Positions 1 through 7,828 of a stretch of DNA of 64,000 nt are shown here, piece after piece; within the stretch, counting starts at the first letter, position 1, and every line of letters begins with the position of its first letter. The DNA is from PXAP01 sp964520585 (lineage in GTDB: Bacteria > Bacteroidota > Bacteroidia > Bacteroidales > PUMT01). The position numbers were made by a program, and so were the translations under genes. The stretch spans positions 1 through 64,000 of the forward strand of contig CAZFOO010000008.1 in assembly GCA_964520585.1 (NCBI GenBank), given 5' to 3'. The notes under the pieces are model-generated. The model had not been told where the DNA came from and made no database searches. It saw nothing but the letters and a program-made list of their open reading frames with translations.

Positions 1-1002
1 ATAAAGAAAAACCAGCCTTGAGGCAATAAATATGCTGGACCATGAAAGAGCTATTCTGTATGCCTCCACTCTCTTGATGACCTGGATATTCTGGATACAC
101 GGCCCAAAGTTTCCTTTAAAGTGACCAGCGAAACCAGGAATGCATATAAAAAGACAATCATATCATTCTGGAAAGGCAGAACGAACAGGGACAAGCTGAT
201 GGGACTTATGAGTCCGAGATGGCTGAAAGCATACAAAGCCCGTATATTCACTGAATTTCAGGAACACCGGGCGCCAGGCCATGCCGTACTGGGTAAAAAT
301 ATTTGGCAAAAAGGTATGCTGGATCTGATTAATGAATGCATTGCAGCATTAAAATTATTGGGACATAATAATGATAAAGAGGCAAATCTGAAAAAAGATG
401 AGCTAAAAGCCATGAAAATAGCTGCAGAAGTACTTATTAAATATGCAGAAAGGCATGCCGGGAAGCTTGAACATATGGCTGAAAAAGAATCAGACCCAAA
501 GCGAAAAAACGAACTCCTGGAAATGGCAACCATATGCCAAAGAGTTCCTGCACATGCTCCCCAAACCTTCCATGAGGCTTCTGCAGCCCAGCAGAATGAT
601 ACAGGTCAGTAAGAAAAATCCCCACCGGTTTATTCACAGGGCACTGGATATTATCAGGACCGGGTTCGGCCAACCATCAGTTTTTAATACCGATGCTATT
701 ATTCAGGAATTACTACGCCAGGGAAAGAGTATTGAGGATGCCAGAAATGGTGGCGCTTCTGGATGTGTGGAAACAGGAGCATTCGGCACCGAAGCCTACA
801 TACTCACCGGATATTTTAATCTTCCTAAAATTCTTGAAGTTGCACTTAATAACGGTAATGATATGCGGACCAAAAGTCAACTCGGACCAAAAACCGGGAC
901 CTCCTAGTGAGGGTTGCCGGATACAGTGACTATTTCAACGATCTTGGAGAAGATCTGCAGAATGAGATCATAATGCGAACAAAACAGGATAATCATTATT
1001 GA
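1..1002 (+). pseudogene. Decayed glycyl radical enzyme (PFL/HypD-like)
   Basis: Remnant of a pyruvate formate-lyase-like glycyl radical enzyme, closest by eye to the trans-4-hydroxyproline dehydratase group. Four blocks remain. A short piece near 30-65 lies in another frame. Frame 1 from about 70 to 575 carries the N-terminal domain (FTEFQEHRAPGH, then RVPAHAPQTF). Frame 2 from 572 to 907 carries the catalytic-cysteine region (GGASGCVETGAFG). Frame 1 from 901 to 1002 carries the C-terminus with the glycyl radical loop RVAGYS and then a stop. Family members have roughly 790 residues; here an inner segment is lost near 572 and a much larger one near 900, so this cannot be a functional enzyme. 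The 5' end lies outside the window and no activase is visible. The family call is good; the exact substrate class is inference. Confidence 0.8.
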
Positions 1003-1306
1003 CCACTGCAACTACAACTTTATCTGACGCAAAGAGATCCTGTATTATTTTTTTCATAAATTGCAGAAAACAATATTGGAGCCAAAATATTCGTTGGATT
1101 TACAGATACATATTAAATATCAGTTTTATAAAAATTACAGATAAAGATCAAATATCAGTTTTATACAAATGCAAGTATGACAGGTTAACATTCTTTAATA
1201 ATAAAGCAGTTAACTTTTTTTATAAAAAATCTTATCTTTAAACCAACAAAATCATTAATTTTATCCTGTTAAGTTCACACATTTATTAACTATATAAAAG
1301 GCAGAT
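1003..1306. other. AT-rich intergenic region with 35-bp duplication
   Basis: No credible gene. It holds an imperfect tandem duplication of about 35 bp (units about 1100-1134 and 1135-1169); the 16-base core AAATATCAGTTTTATA is identical at 1115-1130 and 1150-1165. The promoter of the following small gene is presumably here, but I see no clear consensus box. Confidence 0.5.
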
Positions 1307-1558
1307 ATGACTATAACATTCAATGAACTTCGTAAGATCAAAGACAGTTTACCAGATGGAAGCATGACACGTATTGCTTCAGAGTTGAATCTGAGTGTGG
1401 AGACAGTCCGCAATTATTTCGGTGGTGCAAATTACAATGAGGGTGAGACTGTTGGCATACATCTGGAAAAAGGTCCCAATGGGGGAATAGTTGTATTGGA
1501 TGATACCACAATATTGAACATGGCAAAGGATATACTTAAAAAAGAAGGGGTAAATTAA
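1307..1558 (+). CDS. Small helix-turn-helix DNA-binding protein
   Basis: An 83-residue protein of a type common and usually unnamed in Bacteroidota. Residues 18-40 (GSMTRIASELNLSVETVRNYF) have the shape of a helix-turn-helix, with the recognition helix around SVETVRNYF, followed by a glycine/acid-rich stretch and a short C-terminal helix (ILNMAKDILKK). It probably binds DNA as a small regulator or nucleoid-type protein, but no target is evident. It is monocistronic: a strong terminator follows 40 bp after the stop. The ATG at 1307 is the only sensible start. The HTH is seen in the sequence; the regulatory role is inferred. Confidence 0.6.
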   Translation: MTITFNELRKIKDSLPDGSMTRIASELNLSVETVRNYFGGANYNEGETVGIHLEKGPNGGIVVLDDTTILNMAKDILKKEGVN

Positions 1559-1597
1559 TTCCAGTACTTATTAATTTCATTAATTATGAAATACACA

Positions 1598-1627
1598 GGC
1601 AGAAAAGGATCCTTTTCTGCCTTTTTT
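1598..1627 (+). terminator. Rho-independent terminator
   Basis: A perfect 24-bp palindrome (1598-1621, GGCAGAAAAGGA and its complement) is followed by six T (1622-1627). It ends the small HTH gene. The T run stops only five bases before the ATG of the next gene, so that gene must use readthrough or a promoter overlapping the hairpin. Confidence 0.8.
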
Positions 1628-1632
1628 CTGCT

Positions 1633-2487
1633 ATGATGGGAAAGAACACTAATAAATACACTTTAGAGAACAAACAGGAATTGCTTACATTACTTTACCA
1701 GCAATGCCGGTCTATTTTCAAGGGTCATCACCTTCCCTCGCACGACCATCTTCATCATCTTCGTGTATGGAATTACACTAATGATCTTCTTAATGAGTTA
1801 TCTGAGAGTGGCAGGATATTTACTTCAAATGAAATTTCCCTGATGATGCTGTCGGTTTTCTTTCATGACACAGGGCTTACAAAAACCCTGGGAGAAGATC
1901 ACGGAGCAGAAAGCAGAAAAATATGTGAGGTATTTCTAAATAAACAGAGTGGACTGTTCTCCTTTGATATCAATCCGGCCCTCAAAGCCATAGAACTTCA
2001 TGACAGGAAAGAGTCACCATCTTCCCTGCCTGCTGGTAATGAAGATGAACTATTAAAGATACTTTCAGTATGCGACGATCTGGATGCATACGGGCCGACA
2101 GGTGTTGTAAGGTATGCTGAGATATATTATCTTCGGGGTATATCCCTGGAAAGTATGCCTGAAAAAGTCCTTAAAAACATGGCTTTCAGATTTAATTTTT
2201 TCAGTGAACAAGCATGGATACCGGAAGCGTTTTTCCTTAAGCACAAAGCCAGATATAGATATGCCTGCAATTTTTACGAATCCATTAGAAACAAAGATTT
2301 ATCTGATCAGATAAGTCAGGATAATATGAATATTATTGAATATTATATCCGGGAAGTTTACCACAATTCAACCGGTATTTCAGATTTTGCCAGTTCTCTC
2401 CTGAAGAGTAATAATGACAGGGAAAGGTCCTTTGGATCATCACTTTTATCGGATCTGGCAATCAATTGCGGTTATCCCGGTACCTAA
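1633..2487 (+). CDS. HD-domain phosphohydrolase-like protein
   Basis: A soluble 284-residue protein with an HD-superfamily metal site: a His cluster HDHLHHLRV at 37-45, the signature FFHDTG with His78-Asp79, a further His in ELHDRKE near 123, and the final acidic residues CDDLDAYG at 147-153. These fit a metal-dependent phosphohydrolase of the HD family, which acts on nucleotides or cyclic nucleotides. No synthetase domain is fused, and the C-terminal 100 residues are helical without a recognised motif. The start MMGK at 1633 lies immediately after a terminator, giving a very short leader. tilS follows 125 bp downstream on the same strand. The substrate is unknown. Confidence 0.75.
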   Translation: MMGKNTNKYTLENKQELLTLLYQQCRSIFKGHHLPSHDHLHHLRVWNYTNDLLNELSESGRIFTSNEISLMMLSVFFHDTGLTKTLGEDHGAESRKICEVFLNKQSGLFSFDINPALKAIELHDRKESPSSLPAGNEDELLKILSVCDDLDAYGPTGVVRYAEIYYLRGISLESMPEKVLKNMAFRFNFFSEQAWIPEAFFLKHKARYRYACNFYESIRNKDLSDQISQDNMNIIEYYIREVYHNSTGISDFASSLLKSNNDRERSFGSSLLSDLAINCGYPGT

Positions 2488-2612
2488 TCAGCGGAATATA
2501 CTGCAGCATATATTTTAAGAAATATTTTCTTCAATATCTGACCCTTTTAAGCAGCGTATTTTTTAACTTGCAAAAACCATAAACTCACTTTAATAATTTA
2601 TTACCTGTAAGC

Positions 2613-3953
2613 ATGTATAACCAATTCATTGAATATACCAACTCTAACGGTCTTATTGATGTATCAGGACCAACCCTGCTTGGTATAAGCGGCGGTGTTG
2701 ATTCTATGGTTATGCTGAACTTATTTATCAGGTCTGGGTATAATGTAGCAGTAGCACATTGTAATTTCGGACTCAGGGGTGATGAGTCGGATAAAGACCA
2801 GTTATTTGTTGAAAAGCAATGCAGGGAACACCGCATTCCTTTTCACAGCAAGAGATTTAACACCACACAATATGCCAGGGAGGAGGGCATATCTGTTCAG
2901 ATGGCCGCAAGGGAACTCAGGTATTCATGGTTTGAGTTAATCCTTGCAGAAAACAACTATAGCAATATCGGCATTGCACACAATAAAAATGATCTGGCTG
3001 AAACTTTCTTCATAAATCTGATAAGAGGAACAGGGATCAAAGGTTTAACAGGAATTAAACCGAAAGCAGGAAATATAATCCGCCCGCTGTTGTTTGCCGA
3101 AAGGAAAAAGATAGCTGAATATGCAAGAAAGTATGATATCAGTTTCAGGGAAGATTCAAGCAATATTGAGATAAAATATAAACGCAACAGGATCAGGCAT
3201 AAAATCATTCCTGAATTTGAAAATATTTCTGCTGTATTTATTGATAATTTGTATGATACCACAAACAGACTGATGGATACAGAAGCAATATACAATGAAA
3301 CCGTTAATAAAAAATTTGAGGAAACATGTATAAAATCTGGGGACGGATATAAAATAAGCATTGACCGGCTTTTATCTCTAGATCCGCTTCCCGCATATTT
3401 ATTTGAATTTCTCAGGAGATGGAATTTTCCCAGGGAAATTATCCCCGGTATAATCCGTGCACTAAAAAAAACACCGGGAAAACAGTTTTTTTCTTCTTCT
3501 CACAGGCTGGTCAAGGACCGGGATTTTCTGCTGATTAATCCATTAGGAGGAGATACTATAAACCGTTATTATATAGAAGAAGAAACATCCGAAATGAGAT
3601 ATCCCCTAAAATTAAAAATTACCAAAACATATAATCACAGGGGATTCGAAATCCCGATCACTACAGGGGTTGCCTGTCTTGATATGGATTTAATCTATTT
3701 TCCGCTAATATTGAGAAAATGGCAAAAAGGCGATTATTTTCAACCTTTCGGAATGAAGGGACTAAAAAAAATAAGTGACTTTTTTATAGATAACAAATTT
3801 TCAATCGTACAGAAGGAAAATACCTGGTTACTGGCTTCAGGCAATAAAATTGTATGGATAGCTGGCCACCGCATAGATGAAAGATTTAAGGTCAGGGAAG
3901 ATACCAGAAACATTATACTCATTGAAATGACAGATCTTAAGCCGGAGAATTAA
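2613..3953 (+). CDS. tilS: tRNA(Ile)-lysidine synthetase
   Basis: TilS attaches lysine to the wobble cytidine of the tRNA-Ile CAU anticodon, using ATP, so that it reads AUA. The PP-loop signature GISGGVDS is at 24-31, followed by the N-type ATPase features AHCNFGLRGDESD (48-60) and HNKNDLAETFFINLIRGTG (about 123-141). The C-terminal region carries the usual TilS substrate-binding domain with the motif KWQKGDYFQPFGMKGLKKISDFF (split here around 369-391). Its length of 446 residues is normal for Bacteroidota TilS. It is cytoplasmic and essential in most bacteria. The ATG at 2613 puts the PP-loop at the usual distance. It appears to be transcribed alone. Confidence 0.95.
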   Translation: MYNQFIEYTNSNGLIDVSGPTLLGISGGVDSMVMLNLFIRSGYNVAVAHCNFGLRGDESDKDQLFVEKQCREHRIPFHSKRFNTTQYAREEGISVQMAARELRYSWFELILAENNYSNIGIAHNKNDLAETFFINLIRGTGIKGLTGIKPKAGNIIRPLLFAERKKIAEYARKYDISFREDSSNIEIKYKRNRIRHKIIPEFENISAVFIDNLYDTTNRLMDTEAIYNETVNKKFEETCIKSGDGYKISIDRLLSLDPLPAYLFEFLRRWNFPREIIPGIIRALKKTPGKQFFSSSHRLVKDRDFLLINPLGGDTINRYYIEEETSEMRYPLKLKITKTYNHRGFEIPITTGVACLDMDLIYFPLILRKWQKGDYFQPFGMKGLKKISDFFIDNKFSIVQKENTWLLASGNKIVWIAGHRIDERFKVREDTRNIILIEMTDLKPEN

Positions 3954-4097
3954 CCTCCAATGTCATGGTCTTATAAGACATTAATACCAATTAATACTCT
4001 CCTGATAAGTGGCCTATCGTGAAACTTATTAAATGCAAACTAATAAAGTGGTCGAGAACATATAACAGCCTATCATGGATATAGAAACGCTATAGGC
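3954..4097. other. Convergent intergenic region
   Basis: Short spacer between the convergent tilS and carotenoid operon. It contains the near-repeats GCCTATCGTG and GCCTATCATG and a partly complementary ATAGGCCTAC, but no clean terminator. Confidence 0.4.
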
Positions 4098-4799
4098 CTA
4101 CCTGATAATTTTATTATATTTCATATTGTTTTTAAAATACTCAAAAAAAGTAACATTCATAAGTATAAGTAACAAACCATAAACTGAATCCTCGATGGGA
4201 ATAGTAAATATCCGTATAGAAAGGTTTTGGGAATTATCATACCATACAACAGGCTCTTCAATAAATGAACCAGTGAGCAATCCGTTTATTATAAAAAACG
4301 GAATAAGCAGTATCATATAAGAAAAATAGAACCGGCCCAGCCAGCCGGGTTTATGCATGAGTTCAAGATACAAAATAAAGGCCGCAGTAAGGAAAAAAGT
4401 AACCGAAGTGTAAAGCTTGCCTAAATTCAACAGACCCGTAATGACAAGCACAGCAATAAGGGTATAAGAAATAATATTTGAAAAAGTACCGAACAGATCT
4501 TTCTTTATCAGATAATTAAGAGCATCATATGTAAAAACACATGCAAAAGGGATACATAAAAAAAACAGAACTTCTTCTAAAGGAAGGTTTACCAGGTAAA
4601 TTCCGGTGAGATATCGCGGATTGAATCCCCAGATTCCCATATCTGTATAAAGAATATCCCATAAAATAAAAAACAAAGCTGTCAGTGCCATAGCAGGAAA
4701 AAAGTACTTCCAGCGGGCAAAAAAATAATTACGCCTGTCGAAGCTTATCACAACAGGAATAAACACAGCAAAAAGATTGATCAGCAAATATGTATACAC
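4098..4799 (-). CDS. Lycopene cyclase, fused CrtYc-CrtYd type
   Basis: A membrane protein of 233 residues with about seven hydrophobic segments. It contains two copies of the lycopene cyclase-domain motif, PLEE at 73-76 and PIED at 201-204, which is how the heterodimeric CrtYc/CrtYd halves look when fused. The family closes the psi ends of lycopene into beta (or epsilon) rings in the membrane. It is the last gene of the crtI-crtB-idi-cyclase run, starting 59 bp after the idi stop. Together these genes would make a cyclised carotenoid, probably beta-carotene. No hydroxylase, ketolase or GGPP synthase gene is in the window. Ring specificity cannot be read from the sequence. Confidence 0.85.
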   Translation of the reverse strand: MYTYLLINLFAVFIPVVISFDRRNYFFARWKYFFPAMALTALFFILWDILYTDMGIWGFNPRYLTGIYLVNLPLEEVLFFLCIPFACVFTYDALNYLIKKDLFGTFSNIISYTLIAVLVITGLLNLGKLYTSVTFFLTAAFILYLELMHKPGWLGRFYFSYMILLIPFFIINGLLTGSFIEEPVVWYDNSQNLSIRIFTIPIEDSVYGLLLILMNVTFFEYFKNNMKYNKIIR

Positions 4800-4857
4800 C
4801 GTTTCAGATTTTTGGACAAATTAGAAAAATAACTACCGGCAGAACAGGCACTTGTAG

Positions 4858-5382
4858 TTAAGTAAGCATCAATTTTTCAAGAACATTCCTGACCCTGGGA
4901 TAAGCTATTCTGAACCAAACGGTATAATCATGTGGGTTGTCGGCCATATCCTTTTCCAGTTCCTCAAGATCTGTATATTTGTAGCTGTCAACTTCCCCTG
5001 GATCGGGGGTTGGCTTGTCATCGCTGACACCAACAAGGACATGATCAAATTCATGTTCTGTTAATCCGTTTTCAAATTCAGCCCTGTATATAAAAGTAAA
5101 TGATTCTTCCAGGTAACAGGTTATCCCCATCTCTTCATTCAATCTCCTGGTGGCGGCATCGGCCACTGCTTCACCGGGTCGGGGATGGCTGCAGCATGTA
5201 TTGGTCCATAATCCCGGAGAATGATATTTATCCCATGATCTTCTCTGCAACAACAGCTTTCCCTTACTATCGAGGATAAATACTGAAAAGGCACGATGTA
5301 GCAGTCCCCTGCGATGGACTTCAATTTTTTCCATAATTCCGGTTTCCCGGTCATTTTCATCTACCAAAACAACTTTTTCCAC
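4858..5382 (-). CDS. idi: Isopentenyl-diphosphate delta-isomerase type 1
   Basis: A cytoplasmic Nudix-fold enzyme interconverting IPP and DMAPP, the C5 units for carotenoids and quinones. Visible hallmarks are the LLQRRSWDKYHSPGLWTNTCCSHP region with the catalytic Cys, the Nudix-like helix EAVADAATRRLNEEMG, and YRAEFENGLTEHEFDHVLVG with the catalytic Glu. The open frame extends up to 5448, but that extension is hydrophobic, overlaps crtB by 50 bp and does not fit the family. I choose the GTG at 5382 (protein VEKVVLVDENDRE...), which gives 174 residues and lies 16 bp after the crtB stop. A start in the upstream overlap is possible but less likely. The location inside the crt operon suggests it raises precursor supply for pigment. 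Confidence 0.9.
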   Translation of the reverse strand: MEKVVLVDENDRETGIMEKIEVHRRGLLHRAFSVFILDSKGKLLLQRRSWDKYHSPGLWTNTCCSHPRPGEAVADAATRRLNEEMGITCYLEESFTFIYRAEFENGLTEHEFDHVLVGVSDDKPTPDPGEVDSYKYTDLEELEKDMADNPHDYTVWFRIAYPRVRNVLEKLMLT

Positions 5383-5398
5383 AGCTATAATTTTAATA

Positions 5399-6223
5399 TT
5401 ATTTAAATGCAAAATAAGAAAATAAAAGCAGCCAGTATTTTTTCGCATTTGGTATTCTGATCCGCTTTTTAAGTAAGGTGGCAGTAGGAGTTCCTTTTAT
5501 TTTACTAAACAGACTGTAATAATAAACATATGCAATGTGAACACCTCTTCTTGCCGAAAAAGGCAATTTTTTTATTCCTTCATAACCATGCCGGAAATCT
5601 TTCTCGATATCATCTTCTATGATTTTCCTTTGCGATTCATCAAAACTATTAAGATCAACCCCGGGAAAATAGGTCCGACCCAGCTCCATATAATCCGCAC
5701 GAAGATCCCTTAAAAAATTTATCTTCTGGAAGGCACTTCCCAGGCTCATGGCATGACCCTTCAGTTCTCTGTATTTTAGATCGTCACCTTCCATGAACAC
5801 TCTTAGACACATAAGTCCTACAACTTCAGCCGAACCCAGAATATAGTTCTTGTATCCCTGCCGGTCATATTCTTTTTTATCCAGATCCATCTCCATGCTT
5901 TGCAGAAATGTATCAATTAATTCATTTTCGATTCCATATTTATTAACTACATGCTGGAAGCTGTTCAAGACCGGATTCAGGCTTATCCCCTTTTCAATGG
6001 CTCTCCATGTATCATTTTTAAATTGTTCGAGCAACCATTCCTTGTCATAAGCGTGAAAAGAATCTACTATCTCATCGGCAAGCCTCACAAAACCATATAT
6101 CCCATAAACAGGGTCCTGAAATCTTTTATTCAAAAGATTAATCCCTAAAGAAAAGGATGTACTATAGGATTTAGTTGTCAGCTTGCTGATGCCGAAGGAT
6201 GTTTGATCATATAGTTCCTTCAT
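5399..6223 (-). CDS. crtB: Phytoene synthase
   Basis: Condenses two geranylgeranyl diphosphates to phytoene, the committed step of carotenoid synthesis. The 274-residue protein has both Asp-rich motifs of the squalene/phytoene synthase fold: DEIVD (Asp50, Asp54) for the first diphosphate-Mg site and DLRAD (Asp173, Asp177) for the second, within QKINFLRDLRADYMELGR. The start codon overlaps the crtI stop in an ATGA arrangement (6220-6223), indicating translational coupling. It is probably peripheral to the inner membrane. Diapophytoene synthase (C30) is the main alternative, but pairing with a lycopene cyclase favours C40. Confidence 0.93.
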   Translation of the reverse strand: MKELYDQTSFGISKLTTKSYSTSFSLGINLLNKRFQDPVYGIYGFVRLADEIVDSFHAYDKEWLLEQFKNDTWRAIEKGISLNPVLNSFQHVVNKYGIENELIDTFLQSMEMDLDKKEYDRQGYKNYILGSAEVVGLMCLRVFMEGDDLKYRELKGHAMSLGSAFQKINFLRDLRADYMELGRTYFPGVDLNSFDESQRKIIEDDIEKDFRHGYEGIKKLPFSARRGVHIAYVYYYSLFSKIKGTPTATLLKKRIRIPNAKKYWLLLFSYFAFK

Positions 6224-7695
6224 TTCTTTATCATTTTGATTATTTCATTGGCAGCCACCTGTCCGCTAATAATAGTTGGAGGAACACCAGGACCTGGTGT
6301 TGTAAGTTGGCCTGCATAAACCATGTTTCTAAGTTTACGCGAATGCATTCCCGGTTTGAAAATTGCTGTTTGCATCAAGGTGTTTCCCAATCCGTAAGCA
6401 TTTCCTTTATAGGCGTTATAATCAGATGAAAAATCGTTAAGAGCATAACTTCTCTTATAGATCACGTGGTTTCTCAATGAATCTCCCGTCAGCAATTCAA
6501 GCCTGTCCATAACAATATTATAATACCTTTCCCTTATTTCTTCGTTATCTTCAAGATTAGGTGCAACAGGTATCAGCACAACAAGATTTTCCTTACCAAC
6601 GGGAGCTGCGAGCGGATCAGTTTTGGAAGTTACCGATGTATACAGAAGGGGATCCGAGGGCCATTTTGGTTTTTCAAACAGTTCATTTGCATGGGTTTCA
6701 AAATCCTTATCGAACATAAGGTTATGATGCAGCATATTATTGATCTTTTTATCAAGCCCCAGATAGAACATCAATGATGATGGTGCCATTTCCCGGGAAT
6801 TCCAGTATTTATCATCATAATTGGCTTTACCTTCAGGAATAAGGTCTTTCTCAATATGATGGTAATCTGCAGATCCAATTATATAATCTGCAGGATGATA
6901 TTCACCATTCACAATAACTCCGGTTGCTTTATTCCTGTAAGTTTCTATCTTTTCAACCGGACTGTCATAGAAAAATTCAGCACCAAGTGATTTAGCGAGT
7001 TCCTCAAAACCTTTTACCACCTCGAACATACCACCAGTAGGGTACCATGTTCCCAGACCTATGTCTGCATGATTCATGAGACTATATAAGGCCGGGGTGC
7101 GTTTGGGAGTAGCACCTAAAAATATGACGGGAAATTCAAGAAGGGGCCATAACCTGGGATCTGAAAAATTTCGCCTGACATAGTTATGAAACGAGCTTAA
7201 CAGATCGAGCCGGAGAACACCTTTGATAACATCCCATTGAACGAATTCAAATATCGATTTGGCGGGTTTATAAACAAGTTGGTTTACACCAACCCTGTAT
7301 TTATATTCTGCGTCGTCAAGAAAACGGTCAAGCTTTTTACCGCTTCCCTTTTCAATGGATTCAAAAAGGCTTATCACATTTTCCCTTCCGGCAGGTACGT
7401 CAACTATTTCATCACTGCTGTAAAAGATCCTGTAGGAAGGGTCAAGCCTTACAAGATCATAATAATCAGAAGATGACTTTCCGAAAAGGCTGAAATATCG
7501 CTCAAAAACATCCGGCAACCAATACCAGCTGGGACCCATATCAAAAACATATCCCTCAGCTTCAAATTTTCTGGCACGACCGCCAGGGAATTGATTTTTT
7601 TCAAAAACCTTAACATCATAACCTGCTGATGCAAGCACACCGGCGGCTGATAAACCGGAAAAACCGGCACCTATTACAACAACTTTTTTTTGCAT
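6220..7695 (-). CDS. crtI: Phytoene desaturase
   Basis: An FAD-dependent desaturase converting phytoene to lycopene. The N-terminus has the dinucleotide-binding fingerprint VIGAGFSGLSAAGVLASAG and then FPGGRARKF, typical of CrtI-type desaturases. The C-terminus has the second FAD-binding motif YAGQLTTPGPGVPPTIISG. The length of 491 is normal. It is first in the four-gene operon crtI-crtB-idi-cyclase and overlaps crtB by 4 bp. The upstream region (7696-7828) separates it from the histidine kinase gene on the same strand. The number of double bonds introduced cannot be determined from sequence, but the cyclase downstream implies lycopene. Confidence 0.93.
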   Translation of the reverse strand: MQKKVVVIGAGFSGLSAAGVLASAGYDVKVFEKNQFPGGRARKFEAEGYVFDMGPSWYWLPDVFERYFSLFGKSSSDYYDLVRLDPSYRIFYSSDEIVDVPAGRENVISLFESIEKGSGKKLDRFLDDAEYKYRVGVNQLVYKPAKSIFEFVQWDVIKGVLRLDLLSSFHNYVRRNFSDPRLWPLLEFPVIFLGATPKRTPALYSLMNHADIGLGTWYPTGGMFEVVKGFEELAKSLGAEFFYDSPVEKIETYRNKATGVIVNGEYHPADYIIGSADYHHIEKDLIPEGKANYDDKYWNSREMAPSSLMFYLGLDKKINNMLHHNLMFDKDFETHANELFEKPKWPSDPLLYTSVTSKTDPLAAPVGKENLVVLIPVAPNLEDNEEIRERYYNIVMDRLELLTGDSLRNHVIYKRSYALNDFSSDYNAYKGNAYGLGNTLMQTAIFKPGMHSRKLRNMVYAGQLTTPGPGVPPTIISGQVAANEIIKMIKK

Positions 7696-7828
7696 AAAAT
7701 GTTAATCAATTAAATCATAACATTAAACATTTTCACACTGCATTTGTTCAAACAAGCACAGGTGCAAAATAAAAACAGATGAACTATCCAGTAACAAAAC
7801 TCCTCATAATTAAGGTGACTAAAGGTCT

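Noticed and set aside
999..1241. 80-codon plus-strand frame after the glycyl radical remnant
   Set aside because: AT-rich, low-complexity composition, covers the tandem duplication and has no protein-like pattern.
5383..5448. Upstream ATG extension of idi
   Set aside because: Adds 22 hydrophobic residues absent from the family and overlaps crtB; the GTG at 5382 is favoured.
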